Below, piece after piece: positions 21,942 to 29,650 of a DNA stretch of 29,650 bases. Within the stretch, counting starts at the first letter, position 1; each line of letters begins with the position of its first letter. The DNA comes from Candidatus Aminicenantes bacterium UBA2190 (lineage in GTDB: Bacteria; Acidobacteriota; Aminicenantia; UBA2199). The DNA lies in NCBI GenBank assembly GCA_002335385.1, contig DCVK01000009.1:26710-56359 (forward strand), in the 5' to 3' direction. The notes beneath the pieces were generated by a model, which saw nothing but the letters and a program-made list of their open reading frames with translations, searched no databases and was not told where the DNA came from. A program made the position numbers and the translations under genes.

Positions 21942-22928
21942 ATGTTTAATAATTGGATCAACATCCATGACTTGAGCCGCCTCAAGGACAAGGTCCTTCA
22001 CGGGGAGTGGCGCGGGGTCTTTAACAAAGCCAGGCAAAACACCGCGGCAAGGATCCGCTCCACCTGGGAGCATACCCAGGGACCGCCGCTGGATGCCTGG
22101 GAGATCCCGCTGCTGCGCCGGCGCTGGAACCTGCTGGTCTCGGGCGACGAGGAGGTCGGCCATATAGAATACATAAGGAATAAATTCCTGGTCGGGAAAA
22201 AGGACCTGGCTGCTTTCTCTCCCTGCTGCGGCAGCGGCAACAACGAGATGCGCTGGGCCGGGATGGGCCTCTTTTGCCGAATCGACGCCTGCGACCTCTC
22301 GGCTCCGCGCATCGCCGCCGCCCGGGCGGCGGCGGAAAAGGGAGGGCTGTCCGGCATCATCGGTTTTTCGTTGTCCGACTGGCGGGAAGCCCCCATGAGC
22401 GCCCCGTACGACCTGGTCATCGCCGAGGGCGCCCTGCACCATCTGTATCCCATGCGCTCCGCGCTGGCAAGGATACGCGGGATGCTCAAGCCCGGCGGCC
22501 TGCTGCTGGTCAACGATTTCGTCGGCCCCTCGCGTTTTCAATGGACGCCGGGGCAATTGCAGGCGGCCAATGCCCTCCTGGCCCTGATCCCCGCGGACTA
22601 TCGCCGGCGCTGGAGCGATGACCGCGTCAAAACGAGAGTCGACGCCCCGGGGCGGTTGCGCATGAAGCTCGCCGACCCCTCCGAGGCGGCCGAGTCGTCC
22701 CTGATCCTGCCGCTCCTGGGAGAGATGTTCAACACCCTGGAATTGAAAAACAAGGGCGGGGGCCTCATTCCCCTGGTCTTCCACGGGATCGCCCATCATT
22801 ATATCCAGCCGGACGAGACCGCCGCGGAGATCCTGCGCTTGTGCTTCGCGACGGAGGACCTGCTCATGCGCAGCGGCGGGATCGCCAGCGATTACATCCT
22901 CGGCGTCTTTCAGAAATCCATGGATTGA
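21942..22928 (+). CDS. Class I SAM-dependent methyltransferase
   Basis: A 328-residue cytoplasmic enzyme. Motif I is PCCGSGNNE at 94-102, a variant of the usual ExGxGxG. Motif II is IDACDLS (114-120). YDLVIAEGALHHL is the post-II block and LKPGGLLLVNDFVGPSRFQW contains motif III plus the DFVG-x-SRFQW sequence seen in methyltransferases of surface-polysaccharide clusters. A ~90-residue N-terminal extension and a ~100-residue C-terminal helical part flank the Rossmann core. The substrate is unknown; a sugar or glycan intermediate is likely from context. It is divergent from the second pilin gene. Confidence 0.82.
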   Translation: MFNNWINIHDLSRLKDKVLHGEWRGVFNKARQNTAARIRSTWEHTQGPPLDAWEIPLLRRRWNLLVSGDEEVGHIEYIRNKFLVGKKDLAAFSPCCGSGNNEMRWAGMGLFCRIDACDLSAPRIAAARAAAEKGGLSGIIGFSLSDWREAPMSAPYDLVIAEGALHHLYPMRSALARIRGMLKPGGLLLVNDFVGPSRFQWTPGQLQAANALLALIPADYRRRWSDDRVKTRVDAPGRLRMKLADPSEAAESSLILPLLGEMFNTLELKNKGGGLIPLVFHGIAHHYIQPDETAAEILRLCFATEDLLMRSGGIASDYILGVFQKSMD

Positions 22929-22968
22929 AGCCAAGCCTGCAGGCCGGAATTTTTACCCCGTCGCCCAG

Positions 22969-22997
22969 TTGCCAAACCGGGGCAATCAAGGTATTAT
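22969..22997 (+). promoter_or_regulatory. Promoter for the WbpE-type aminotransferase
   Basis: TTGCCA (22969-22974), 17-bp spacer, TATTAT (22992-22997), leaving a ~95-nt leader before the ATG at 23098. No recognisable riboswitch in the leader. Confidence 0.6.
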
Positions 22998-23097
22998 CAT
23001 TGAGGATCGGCTTGAGTCAACGTTCTGCCCAGCACTCCCGTTGGACTACCCCAGGCAAGCGATGGCAGCACAGCTCGAATCCCTGAGGAGACAGGAA

Positions 23098-24210
23098 ATG
23101 CAATTCATCGACCTGGCGGCGCAGCAGAAAAGGATCCGCGAGCGGATCGAGACCGGATTCAGGAAAATTCTGGACCACGGCCAATACATCCTGGGACCGG
23201 AGATCAGGGAGATCGAGGAAAAATTGGCCGCCTATGCCGGCGTACCCCATGCCGTCTCGGTGGCCTCGGGCACCGACGCCCTGCTCATGCCCCTGATGGC
23301 TGAGAATACAGGCCCAGGAGATGCCGTTTTCGTCCCCACGTTCACGTTCATCGCCAGCGCCGGCGCCGTCGCCCTCACCGGGGCGACGCCGGTGTTCGTC
23401 GACATCGACCCGGAAACGTTCAATATCGACCCGGCCAAGCTCGAGGTAACGATCCAAAAAACCTTTGCCGCAAAAAAGCTCACGCCGAAGGGGATCATGC
23501 CGGTCGACCTGTTCGGCCAGCCCGCCGACTACGAGTCCATCCAGGCCATCGCCGGCAAATACAAGCTGTTCGTCCTGGAGGACGCCGCCCAGAGCTTCGG
23601 TGCCAGCCGGAACGGCCGGAAAGCGGGGGCGCTGGCGAAGGTGGCGGGGACGAGTTTCTTCCCGGCCAAGCCGCTGGGCGGCTACGGGGACGGCGGCATG
23701 ATCTTCACCGACGACAAGGCCGTTCACGAGGAACTGCTTTCCATCCGCGTCCACGGCCAGGGCGCCGACAAGTACACCAACGTGCGTGTCGGCATCAACG
23801 GCCGCATGGACTCGCTGCAGGCGGCGGTGCTGCTGGCCAAGATGGAGATCTTTCCCGAGGAGATCGGGCTGCGCCAGGAAGTCGCCGGCCGCTATGACCG
23901 GCTGCTGGCCGGAAGCGTCACCATCCCGAAGATCCTGCCCGGTAACATCTCGGCCTGGGCCCAGTACTCGGTCCTCCACCCGCGTCGCGACGCGGTCATC
24001 GCCAGGCTGCGGGAAGCCGGCATCCCGACCGCCATTTATTACCCGATCCCCCTCCACATGCAGCAGGCCTTCGCCCAACTGGGATACAAACGCGGCGATT
24101 TTCCAGTCGCGGAGAGGATCGCCGGCGAAATATTCAGCCTGCCCATGCACCCCTACCTGGAAGCGCAAGCCCAAGAGAGGATCGCCGAGGTCATCACGGG
24201 CAGCCGGTGA
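23098..24210 (+). CDS. DegT/DnrJ/EryC1/StrS sugar aminotransferase, WbpE/WlbC-like
   Basis: A 370-residue PLP enzyme. The Schiff-base lysine is K191 in FFPAKPLGGYGDGG; EDAAQ (161-165) holds the PLP ring; SGTDAL (57-62) binds phosphate. The opening MQFIDLAAQQKRI, then GQYILGPE, and the ending SLPMHPYL closely match WbpE of Pseudomonas aeruginosa, which transaminates UDP-2-acetamido-3-keto-glucuronate to the 3-amino sugar in O-antigen synthesis. Length is normal. GAGGAGACAGGAA precedes the ATG. The other enzymes of that pathway (dehydrogenase, oxidase, acetyltransferase) are not in this window, so the exact sugar is inferred. Confidence 0.88.
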   Translation: MQFIDLAAQQKRIRERIETGFRKILDHGQYILGPEIREIEEKLAAYAGVPHAVSVASGTDALLMPLMAENTGPGDAVFVPTFTFIASAGAVALTGATPVFVDIDPETFNIDPAKLEVTIQKTFAAKKLTPKGIMPVDLFGQPADYESIQAIAGKYKLFVLEDAAQSFGASRNGRKAGALAKVAGTSFFPAKPLGGYGDGGMIFTDDKAVHEELLSIRVHGQGADKYTNVRVGINGRMDSLQAAVLLAKMEIFPEEIGLRQEVAGRYDRLLAGSVTIPKILPGNISAWAQYSVLHPRRDAVIARLREAGIPTAIYYPIPLHMQQAFAQLGYKRGDFPVAERIAGEIFSLPMHPYLEAQAQERIAEVITGSR

Positions 24211-24354
24211 AGTGCCTGGCCGGCAGGCGCTTCATCGTGAGCCTTTGGTTACGGCTGGGGTCCAGTTCAGAAGAAAAGCGGAGCTGCCCCCGTCCTGATT
24301 GTTGACAACGGCGGGCAGCAACCATTTCGAGGAGAAAGGAGACAGGTTCGTCGC

Positions 24355-25683
24355 CTATTTTACCGGATAGAACAAAGCGCGAATCACTTCCCTGGTCCTT
24401 CTGAAAAGAAAAGCGCCGAGCGCATTTCTTCTCTGCTTTCGCCGCCATGCCCTCGCCAGCGCCAGCGCCTCTTCCCTGGAAATGCTTCTTGCCATCGCCA
24501 GGTCGTAGTTCAGCCTGCGCCGGTTCCGGGCAGCAAGGGATTTTTCGACCGTCTTCAAAAAACCGGGAGCCAAGCCCTCATACCTCGGTAACGGTCGCCC
24601 CTCGCGCCCGGCCAGCTCCATGAAAGACGAGAAATCGAGGCGTTTCCTCTCGATGTTCTGTCCCTGGAACACCCGGTCCATGCCGATCTTCTCCAGCCGC
24701 AGAACACCATGCGCCGCCGCCTCCTGGAGCAGCAGGACGCCCTTTTCGCTCCGCGCCAGGATCACCGAGTCCCCCCTTGCCGACGGCGATATTCCCCAGG
24801 CGTCGCCCACTGCGAGGTCGCTGAAAACATTCAGCTTGTCAAAGCACAGCCTGCATCGCGGCGGGGTAAAAAAATCCTTGAGGTTCGTTCGCAGGGATGC
24901 AGGGAAAAAGCGCTTTTCTCCGGAAACAAGGGTGAAGCAGACCTCTCCCGGCCAGCCATGGCGTCTCTTGGAACGGAATTCCAGGCCGGCAATATCGTCC
25001 ATCCTCAGGCGCGCCTGCCGCGCCATCATCTCCATGCAGGAAAAAAACAGAGTGCGATCACAAAAAAGCCCGATCCTGTATTCGATCCTGTCCGCCAGGG
25101 GACTCCCCTGCCGCGACAGGTTATGGATGCCGTGCATCTGGCACGGGATCCCCACCATCGCGATGCGCTCTTCTTCCCTGACATCTTCCAGCAAGGCGCA
25201 GGGCGCCACCGGGCAGTACTTCGAACCCTGGGAGGCCAGTATCTCCGCCCTTGTCCGCGCCAGCACGGGGCGCGGGCGCAGGGAGCCGTCCTTGGGCATT
25301 GCCACGACCAAGGCCGCGTCGATGCGCCCGCTTTCGAGGAGGTAAAGCAGCAGGGCGCCCACGATCCCGCCGCTCTGTCCCGAAGCGCGGATTGCTTCGT
25401 TTCCCGCGTGCCCGACATACGCTTGGAGCACATTCCCCTTGAAAGGATCGACGCCATGCAGCCCTTGAAGAGAAATTCCCGCCCCGGGGCATATCGCCCG
25501 ACAGAGCCCGCAACCATCACATTTTTCCTCGTTGATGGATGCCACCAGCAAGCCGGACGGGGTCTCCCGCATCCTGATCGCCCGCGAGGGGCAGACCGGA
25601 ACGCACGCCCCGCATTGGACGCACAATTGGTCCTCCACCACTTGCGTTAGGGAAGAGGGCGATCGCTCCGTTTCAGGACTCAT
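24355..25683 (-). CDS. Coenzyme F420 hydrogenase/dehydrogenase beta-subunit (FrhB) family Fe-S protein
   Basis: A 442-residue protein. Two [4Fe-4S] ferredoxin motifs come first: CVQCGACVPVC (C21, 24, 27, 31) and CDGCGLCRAIC (C55, 58, 61, 65). The FrhB N-terminal domain (~85-170, with SGGIVGALLLYLLE) and C-terminal domain (MVGIPCQMHGIHNL, then PRCRLCFDKLNVFSDLAVGD) follow. Although named for F420 enzymes, many family members sit in polysaccharide clusters next to pyruvyl transferases, as here, with unknown redox roles. It overlaps the preceding gene by 11 bp and is the last gene of the flippase operon. A Shine-Dalgarno is not evident, which fits translational coupling. Confidence 0.85.
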   Translation of the reverse strand: MSPETERSPSSLTQVVEDQLCVQCGACVPVCPSRAIRMRETPSGLLVASINEEKCDGCGLCRAICPGAGISLQGLHGVDPFKGNVLQAYVGHAGNEAIRASGQSGGIVGALLLYLLESGRIDAALVVAMPKDGSLRPRPVLARTRAEILASQGSKYCPVAPCALLEDVREEERIAMVGIPCQMHGIHNLSRQGSPLADRIEYRIGLFCDRTLFFSCMEMMARQARLRMDDIAGLEFRSKRRHGWPGEVCFTLVSGEKRFFPASLRTNLKDFFTPPRCRLCFDKLNVFSDLAVGDAWGISPSARGDSVILARSEKGVLLLQEAAAHGVLRLEKIGMDRVFQGQNIERKRLDFSSFMELAGREGRPLPRYEGLAPGFLKTVEKSLAARNRRRLNYDLAMARSISREEALALARAWRRKQRRNALGAFLFRRTREVIRALFYPVK

Positions 25684-26965
25684 GGATGCGCGCCGCGACT
25701 TCGTCGAAAAGAGAAGCTACTTCGCCCCGCAAGCGCTCGGCCTTCGCCAGGAGCCTAGGCGCGAGAGCCTGCCGCTCGGGCCAGGCGCTCTCGAATTTCG
25801 CGATCAATCCTTCGGCGTCGAGATCCCGGCATTCCTGCACATGACCCCCCAGCTCGAATTGCGCGAACAATTCGCGGTATTTATGCAGCCAGCTCACGGC
25901 CAGTCCGGGGACGCCCTGGGAGAATCCGAACACGAACGAATGAAAACGGGAGCCGATCAGGAACCCGAATCGCCCGACAAGGGCTTTGGTGGACTCGGCG
26001 TCGAGCGGCTCACGGGTCCAGAAGCAGCGATCCGGCCGGTTCACGGCAGCAGCGACGAGGCCGCAAAGATACCGGTCATCGCGCCGGGAACCGAGGGAGT
26101 CGATCTCGTTCGCCTGCAGAACGATATCGACATCGTGCCGGTCCAGGCAGTGCCCGGTCAGCTTAACCAGCGATTGCAGGTACGGGTTCGCGGCCCCTTT
26201 CCCCGGCAGGCGCTCGAAGACCCGCATGTTCGGAGCCACGCCGATAAGCGGGCGCTTCAAGGTGCAGCCCATTCCAGCCAGGATCTCCCGGCCTCGCTTC
26301 TCGCCACCGCCTTGAAAGCCGAAAACGATGTCCGGGTAAGACCGGATCGACCCGGCCGGTCTGGCGAGGGCCTTTTCCAGGAAACGGCAGGAGGTTTCGT
26401 CGCGTGAATAGAATACGGTTTTCCTACCGCCGAGGAGCCGCCGGATCTCCTGGCGCATACCCGGTTTTTCAAAGCTGCCCCAGGCCTGGGGAAGAAAGAT
26501 CGCCGGCCGGTCCTTGAAAGTGAAATAGGCCAGGAGCGGACGGATCATCCGGAAGCGGGTCTCGCCCAGCTCGTCCCCGTACGCGAAGCCGCTGACGTCG
26601 ATCAGCGCCGCAAAGCCGTCATTGGTGCGGTCCAGGAAATTCCGGCATGCGGCCGCAAAAAGGCCTTTCCTGCTGAACAGGGCGGCAAGCGGTCCGGGAT
26701 CGCGGCCGAGGACCAGCTGCTTCAGGCTCCACAGCGCCTTGTTCGCAGCGGATTTTTCCCACCACGAAGAGCTCCCCGTCCGTTCGCAGGGAAGAGCGAC
26801 CGGGATGAATCCGCTGGCGGCGGCGGCTTGACCGTAATGCTCCGGGAGCCGCCAGAGGTAGAATGCGGCCCCGGGGATGCGCCGGGCCAGCTCCGCCTGC
26901 ACGGTCCGCAGCATGGCCTCGGCGCCCTTGTTCACGAAGCTGCCTCCGGTAATGATGATGTTCAT
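25673..26965 (-). CDS. Polysaccharide pyruvyl transferase family protein
   Basis: A 430-residue cytoplasmic glycan-modifying enzyme of the PF04230 type. The N terminus MNIIITGGSFVNKGAEAML is the family's GxxxNxGxxA glycine-rich start. GRFGFLIGSRFHSFVFGFSQ (331-350) contains the conserved SRxHs element with R340 and H342, followed by GVPGLAVSWLHKY. Family members add pyruvate ketals to sugars from phosphoenolpyruvate, though several have other or unknown roles. GGAGTTGACGG precedes the ATG. It overlaps the flippase stop by 4 bp (ATGA) and the FrhB-like gene by 11 bp, so the three form one operon. Confidence 0.85.
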   Translation of the reverse strand: MNIIITGGSFVNKGAEAMLRTVQAELARRIPGAAFYLWRLPEHYGQAAAASGFIPVALPCERTGSSSWWEKSAANKALWSLKQLVLGRDPGPLAALFSRKGLFAAACRNFLDRTNDGFAALIDVSGFAYGDELGETRFRMIRPLLAYFTFKDRPAIFLPQAWGSFEKPGMRQEIRRLLGGRKTVFYSRDETSCRFLEKALARPAGSIRSYPDIVFGFQGGGEKRGREILAGMGCTLKRPLIGVAPNMRVFERLPGKGAANPYLQSLVKLTGHCLDRHDVDIVLQANEIDSLGSRRDDRYLCGLVAAAVNRPDRCFWTREPLDAESTKALVGRFGFLIGSRFHSFVFGFSQGVPGLAVSWLHKYRELFAQFELGGHVQECRDLDAEGLIAKFESAWPERQALAPRLLAKAERLRGEVASLFDEVAARIHES

Positions 26966-28479
26966 CCGTCAACTCCGCATCCCATTTTTCCTTCGGGCTC
27001 GGGGCGCAGCCCGGCGAGGACCAGGCCGATCGTTTCGCGGACCGACCGCCGCCGCCAGGAAAGTAGAACGAACGAAGCGATGAAAAGACAGGAATAAAGG
27101 CCGTGCACCAGGAGTGAGCGGCTCGGCCAGAAATGCCTCGCCAGCATGACGGCGGCAAGGGAAGGCATCGCCGCGAGTAGCGGCGGATAAAACGTGCGCA
27201 GGAACATGGCGACCGTCACGGGCGTTCCGCGAAAGCAATACAGCAGGGAGGGGACCAGGATGACGTAGTTGGCGATCGTGTAGGCCAGGGCGACCCCCTC
27301 GATCCCGAACGGCAGCCCCGCCGCGAACGAGGCGACCATCAGTATCGAATTGAACAGACCCCAGTAAAAATAGCGGCGGGAAAACCCGAAGCTGATCATC
27401 ACCAGGCCCCGGGTCGTGGAGATCGCCTGGATCAGGCCCGCGATCGCCAGGATGCGGAACACCGCCACCGTGCCGATCCACTGGGGGCCAAGCAGCAGCC
27501 GGACGAGGAAGTCCGCTTCCAGCGCGCAAAGCAGCGTCAAGGGCATCATGATGTGGATGTAAATCTCAAGCAAACGCTGGAAAAACCTGGCATAGCGCTC
27601 GGGCGCGGTGCGCAGGGAACTCAGGGCGGGCAGCGCCACCTGGTCCAGCGGGGCGCGGATCTGGTTGAGAGGCAGCATCAACAGCTGGTATGCCCTTGAA
27701 TAGAGTCCCAGGGCGACCGTGCCGATGAATTTGCCGATGAGGATGTTGTCCGCGTTCCTGGCGAAATAGTTCACAAGATGGAACCCGGTCAAGTGGCCGC
27801 CGAATCGCAGCATGCCGCGCACGCCGGCGCCCTTCGTCATCTTCCCGGGAAGCCACGGGCAAAAATAAAAGATCAGCAGAGTCCAGGCGACCGCCTGGGT
27901 GATCGCCCCGGCGACAAGCGCCCAGTAACGAAAGCCCAGAACGGCGACGACGACCGAGACGACCAGGCCGATCGCCAGTGAGACGATCTGGATGAAGGCC
28001 AAGGCATTGAAACGCATATGCCGGCGCAGCAAGGCCTCGTGCTGCACGGCGAGCCCGGTGACCAGGATGGAAATAGAAAATGCGGCCGTCACTTTCGTGA
28101 GCTCGGGCCGCCCGAAGAACATGGAAAGGAGCGGGGCGCTCAGGAGAACCAGGACGGCTAGCAAGGCGCCGATCATGACATTCATCCAAAACAGCGTGCT
28201 GATCTGTTCGCGGGAGATGCTTTCCCTCTGCACGGTGGCCGTTGCCAGGCCGGCATCCTTGAACAGCTGCACGAAGTTGAGGACAACCATGGCCATGGCG
28301 ACAAGCCCGTAATCGGCGGGAGAAAGGATGCGCACCAGGATCACCATCCCCAGCATGCGCAGGATGAACTGGGTCGCCTGCGAGGTCAGCGTGATCATGC
28401 CGCCGCGGATCGATCTCCTGGCCAGATCGTCCTCGACAAGCAAGGATCCAAAAAGAACGGCCCGATCAATTCTTTTCAT
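26962..28479 (-). CDS. Wzx-type polysaccharide flippase (lipopolysaccharide biosynthesis, MOP superfamily)
   Basis: A 505-residue inner-membrane protein with ~12-14 helices of the WzxC/Polysacc_synt type, moving undecaprenyl-linked glycans across the membrane. RMLGMVILVRILSPADYGLV is the canonical N-terminal segment; DAGLATATVQRESISREQIS and NYFARNADNILIGKFIGTVA plus LGLYSRAYQLLMLPLNQIRA are strong family landmarks. First gene of an operon with the pyruvyl transferase and FrhB-like genes. The ATG at 28479 has only a weak Shine-Dalgarno. A palindrome lies in the leader between promoter and start. Confidence 0.92.
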   Translation of the reverse strand: MKRIDRAVLFGSLLVEDDLARRSIRGGMITLTSQATQFILRMLGMVILVRILSPADYGLVAMAMVVLNFVQLFKDAGLATATVQRESISREQISTLFWMNVMIGALLAVLVLLSAPLLSMFFGRPELTKVTAAFSISILVTGLAVQHEALLRRHMRFNALAFIQIVSLAIGLVVSVVVAVLGFRYWALVAGAITQAVAWTLLIFYFCPWLPGKMTKGAGVRGMLRFGGHLTGFHLVNYFARNADNILIGKFIGTVALGLYSRAYQLLMLPLNQIRAPLDQVALPALSSLRTAPERYARFFQRLLEIYIHIMMPLTLLCALEADFLVRLLLGPQWIGTVAVFRILAIAGLIQAISTTRGLVMISFGFSRRYFYWGLFNSILMVASFAAGLPFGIEGVALAYTIANYVILVPSLLYCFRGTPVTVAMFLRTFYPPLLAAMPSLAAVMLARHFWPSRSLLVHGLYSCLFIASFVLLSWRRRSVRETIGLVLAGLRPEPEGKMGCGVDG

Positions 28480-28494
28480 GAATGGCGCTCATTC

Positions 28495-28513
28495 TGCACG
28501 CGGCTCGCGTGCA
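28495..28513 (-). promoter_or_regulatory. Palindrome in the flippase leader
   Basis: Perfect 8-bp arms TGCACGCG / CGCGTGCA with a GCT centre. It begins at the predicted transcription start, so it could be an operator or a 5'-end RNA hairpin. Confidence 0.55.
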
Positions 28514-28519
28514 AGGAAC

Positions 28520-28548
28520 ATTCTTGATCTTTCGGGCAGGATTGTCAA
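28520..28548 (-). promoter_or_regulatory. Promoter for the flippase operon
   Basis: Minus strand TTGACA (28543-28548), 17-bp spacer, AAGAAT (28520-28525). Predicted start near 28513, leader ~34 nt. Confidence 0.65.
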
Positions 28549-28618
28549 TGATCGCCCGGGCCCTGCTTCCATGCGCTGCCTCAGCGCGAACGACACGGTG
28601 CAGAAGTTCAGATACATA

Positions 28619-28687
28619 TTGGACTCTTAGAAGAACTCACGAAGTGAGTTCCTGAAGGCGGGCGGGAGTCCAAAATGCGGGCTTTTT
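28619..28687 (+). repeat. Nested palindromic structure upstream of the transposase gene
   Basis: Outer arms TTGGACTC (28619-28626) and GAGTCCAA (28666-28673) enclose a perfect inner hairpin GAACTCAC-GAA-GTGAGTTC (28633-28651). TGCGGGC and a T6 run follow. It could be an insertion-sequence end, a terminator shielding the element from outside transcription, or a small structured RNA. The other end of the element is outside the window. Confidence 0.55.
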
Positions 28688-28710
28688 TCTTATTCCGCGG
28701 TCTTCGTGGC

Positions 28711-28716
28711 TATAAT
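28711..28716 (+). promoter_or_regulatory. -10 box giving a probable leaderless transposase mRNA
   Basis: TATAAT in GCTATAATC ends 6 nt before the ATG at 28723; no Shine-Dalgarno; -35 poor. Confidence 0.5.
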
Positions 28717-28722
28717 CGGTCT

Positions 28723-29650
28723 ATGCTACGCATCCAAGAGATCGGGAATCATCCCCAGAAGGCGGAGATCGAGCGCCGGCTGAAGGCGATCTACCTGCTG
28801 GACCGTGGTTTGGTGCAGGAGATAAAGATCGTCTATGGAGTATCGCGTTCGACGGTGTACGGCTGGAAGAAACGCCTGAAGCAGGGAGGCAATGATGTGC
28901 ATGTTTTGGCCCCCGGCAGCCGGGCGCCCCACAAGCGCCGGCAGCGGCAGATCGACATACGCCTGATCGAGTTCATCCGCAAATACCGCGTACAGAGGCC
29001 AGGAATAGGTAAAACAGGCATCAAGGCAGACCTGGATCGCTTCTGCCGCGAGCAACGGCTCGAGACGATCTCCGAGTCGTCGGTTGGACGAGTGCTGGAC
29101 GACCTCAAGTCCAGCGGCCGCCTGCCAGGCCGGGGGGTGTGGTTCAAGGTGCTGGGCAACAGCGGGCGCCTCATTGATCGACATCCGAAGCCCAGGCGGG
29201 TGAAACAGAGACGCAATGGCTACCAGCCGCAGAAACCCGGCGACCTGGTGCAGATCGACTCATTGGCCCTTTTCCGCGACAGGATCAAACGATATCTGAT
29301 TACTGCCATCGACGTATGCAGCCGCATCGGCTTCGCTTGCTGCTATGACAAACTAAACAGCCGCAATGCCGCCGACTTCCTAAAAAAACTCCTCCATGTC
29401 CTGCCCTTCATCGTCCATCACCTCCAGAGCGACAACGGCTGCGAGTTCGAGAAAGACTTCATCCAGGCTATCCGTGCCAGCCCCATCATCCACTTCAATA
29501 CCTACCCCCGCCATCCCCAATCCAACGCCCATGTCGAACGCTTTAACCGCACCCTGCGCTCTCAGTTCCTTGACCATTATGACGACACTATCGACGATGT
29601 CCAATCCCTCAACCAGGAACTAACAGACTACCTCCTCTGGTACAATACCC
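28723..29650 (+). mobile_element. DDE transposase/integrase (rve core, IS481-like), truncated by window edge
   Basis: 309 residues are visible and the frame is open at the window end. Residues ~10-55 form a helix-turn-helix (LVQEIKIVYGVSRSTVYGWK). The integrase core has all three acidic residues: D179 in LVQIDSL, D237 in HHLQSDNGCEF, and E272 in PQSNAHVERFNRTLRSQF, a DD(35)E spacing. ITAIDVCSRIGFACCYDK and NSRNAADFLKKLL are typical of IS481-type enzymes, which move DNA by cut-and-paste or circle intermediates. The catalytic triad is intact, so the element may be active. Terminal repeats cannot be verified because the right end is missing. Confidence 0.88.

Noticed and set aside
24211..24354. 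Gap between the aminotransferase and the FrhB-like gene as an RNA element
   Set aside because: Only a short GCCTG...CAGGC stem without T tail is visible; nothing else can be supported.
28619..28673. Integron attC site
   Set aside because: Paired arms, but no recognisable core GTT/AAC boxes and no gene-cassette arrangement around it.

Overview
The window looks like a chromosomal piece of a GC-rich Gram-negative bacterium. Outer-membrane traits are visible: LpxD for lipid A, a TolC-family channel, and O-antigen-type ligase and flippase genes. Two type IV pilin-like genes are present. The gene mix would fit an Acidobacteriota/Aminicenantota-like lineage, but that placement is an impression, not a demonstration.

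Layout. (1) 1-5000, minus strand: 3'-truncated pnp, rpsO with its own promoter, a TolC-family channel, a cysteine synthase/CBS-type PLP enzyme, and a PilZ protein behind a consensus sigma-54 promoter. (2) 5200-6800, plus strand: a compact cassette of an SPFH membrane protein, an Arc-like ribbon-helix-helix protein, a 44-residue exported peptide and a small zinc ribbon. (3) 6900-10000: tRNA-His, a DUF362 protein, a nitroreductase-like protein, tRNA-Arg and a small secreted domain protein, separated by tandem heptamer repeats. (4) 10019-12766: a divergent UvrA paralogue with a Walker B Glu-to-Gln change and an in-frame repeat insertion. (5) 12824-17501, plus strand: a very acidic small protein, the membrane half of an F-type ATP synthase (AtpZ-like, a frameshifted AtpI, AtpB, AtpE), a YihY family protein, LpxD and a DUF1573 protein. 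(6) 17514-21749, minus strand: two paralogous pilins bracketing two overlapping O-antigen-ligase/TPR genes. Both pilins have sigma-54 promoters. (7) 21942-28479: surface-glycan genes (methyltransferase, WbpE-type aminotransferase, FrhB-like Fe-S protein, polysaccharide pyruvyl transferase family, Wzx-type flippase). (8) 28619-end: a structured palindrome and a DDE transposase cut off by the window edge.

How they may work together. The pilins, the ligase-like enzymes and the neighbouring glycan genes could form a pilus plus pilus- or surface-glycosylation locus. The pilZ gene and both pilins share TGGCA(C/G)-N5-(T/A)TGCT promoters. TGACAAT-type repeats lie about 70-130 bp upstream of the pilZ and second pilin promoters. 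This suggests one NtrC/PilR-like activator controls a small regulon here.

Other signals worth a look are degenerate 7-bp tandem arrays at gene ends, four genes whose -10 box ends exactly 6 nt before the start codon (probable leaderless mRNAs), a T10 tract at which atpI changes frame, and a c-subunit with Na+-type ligand spacing.
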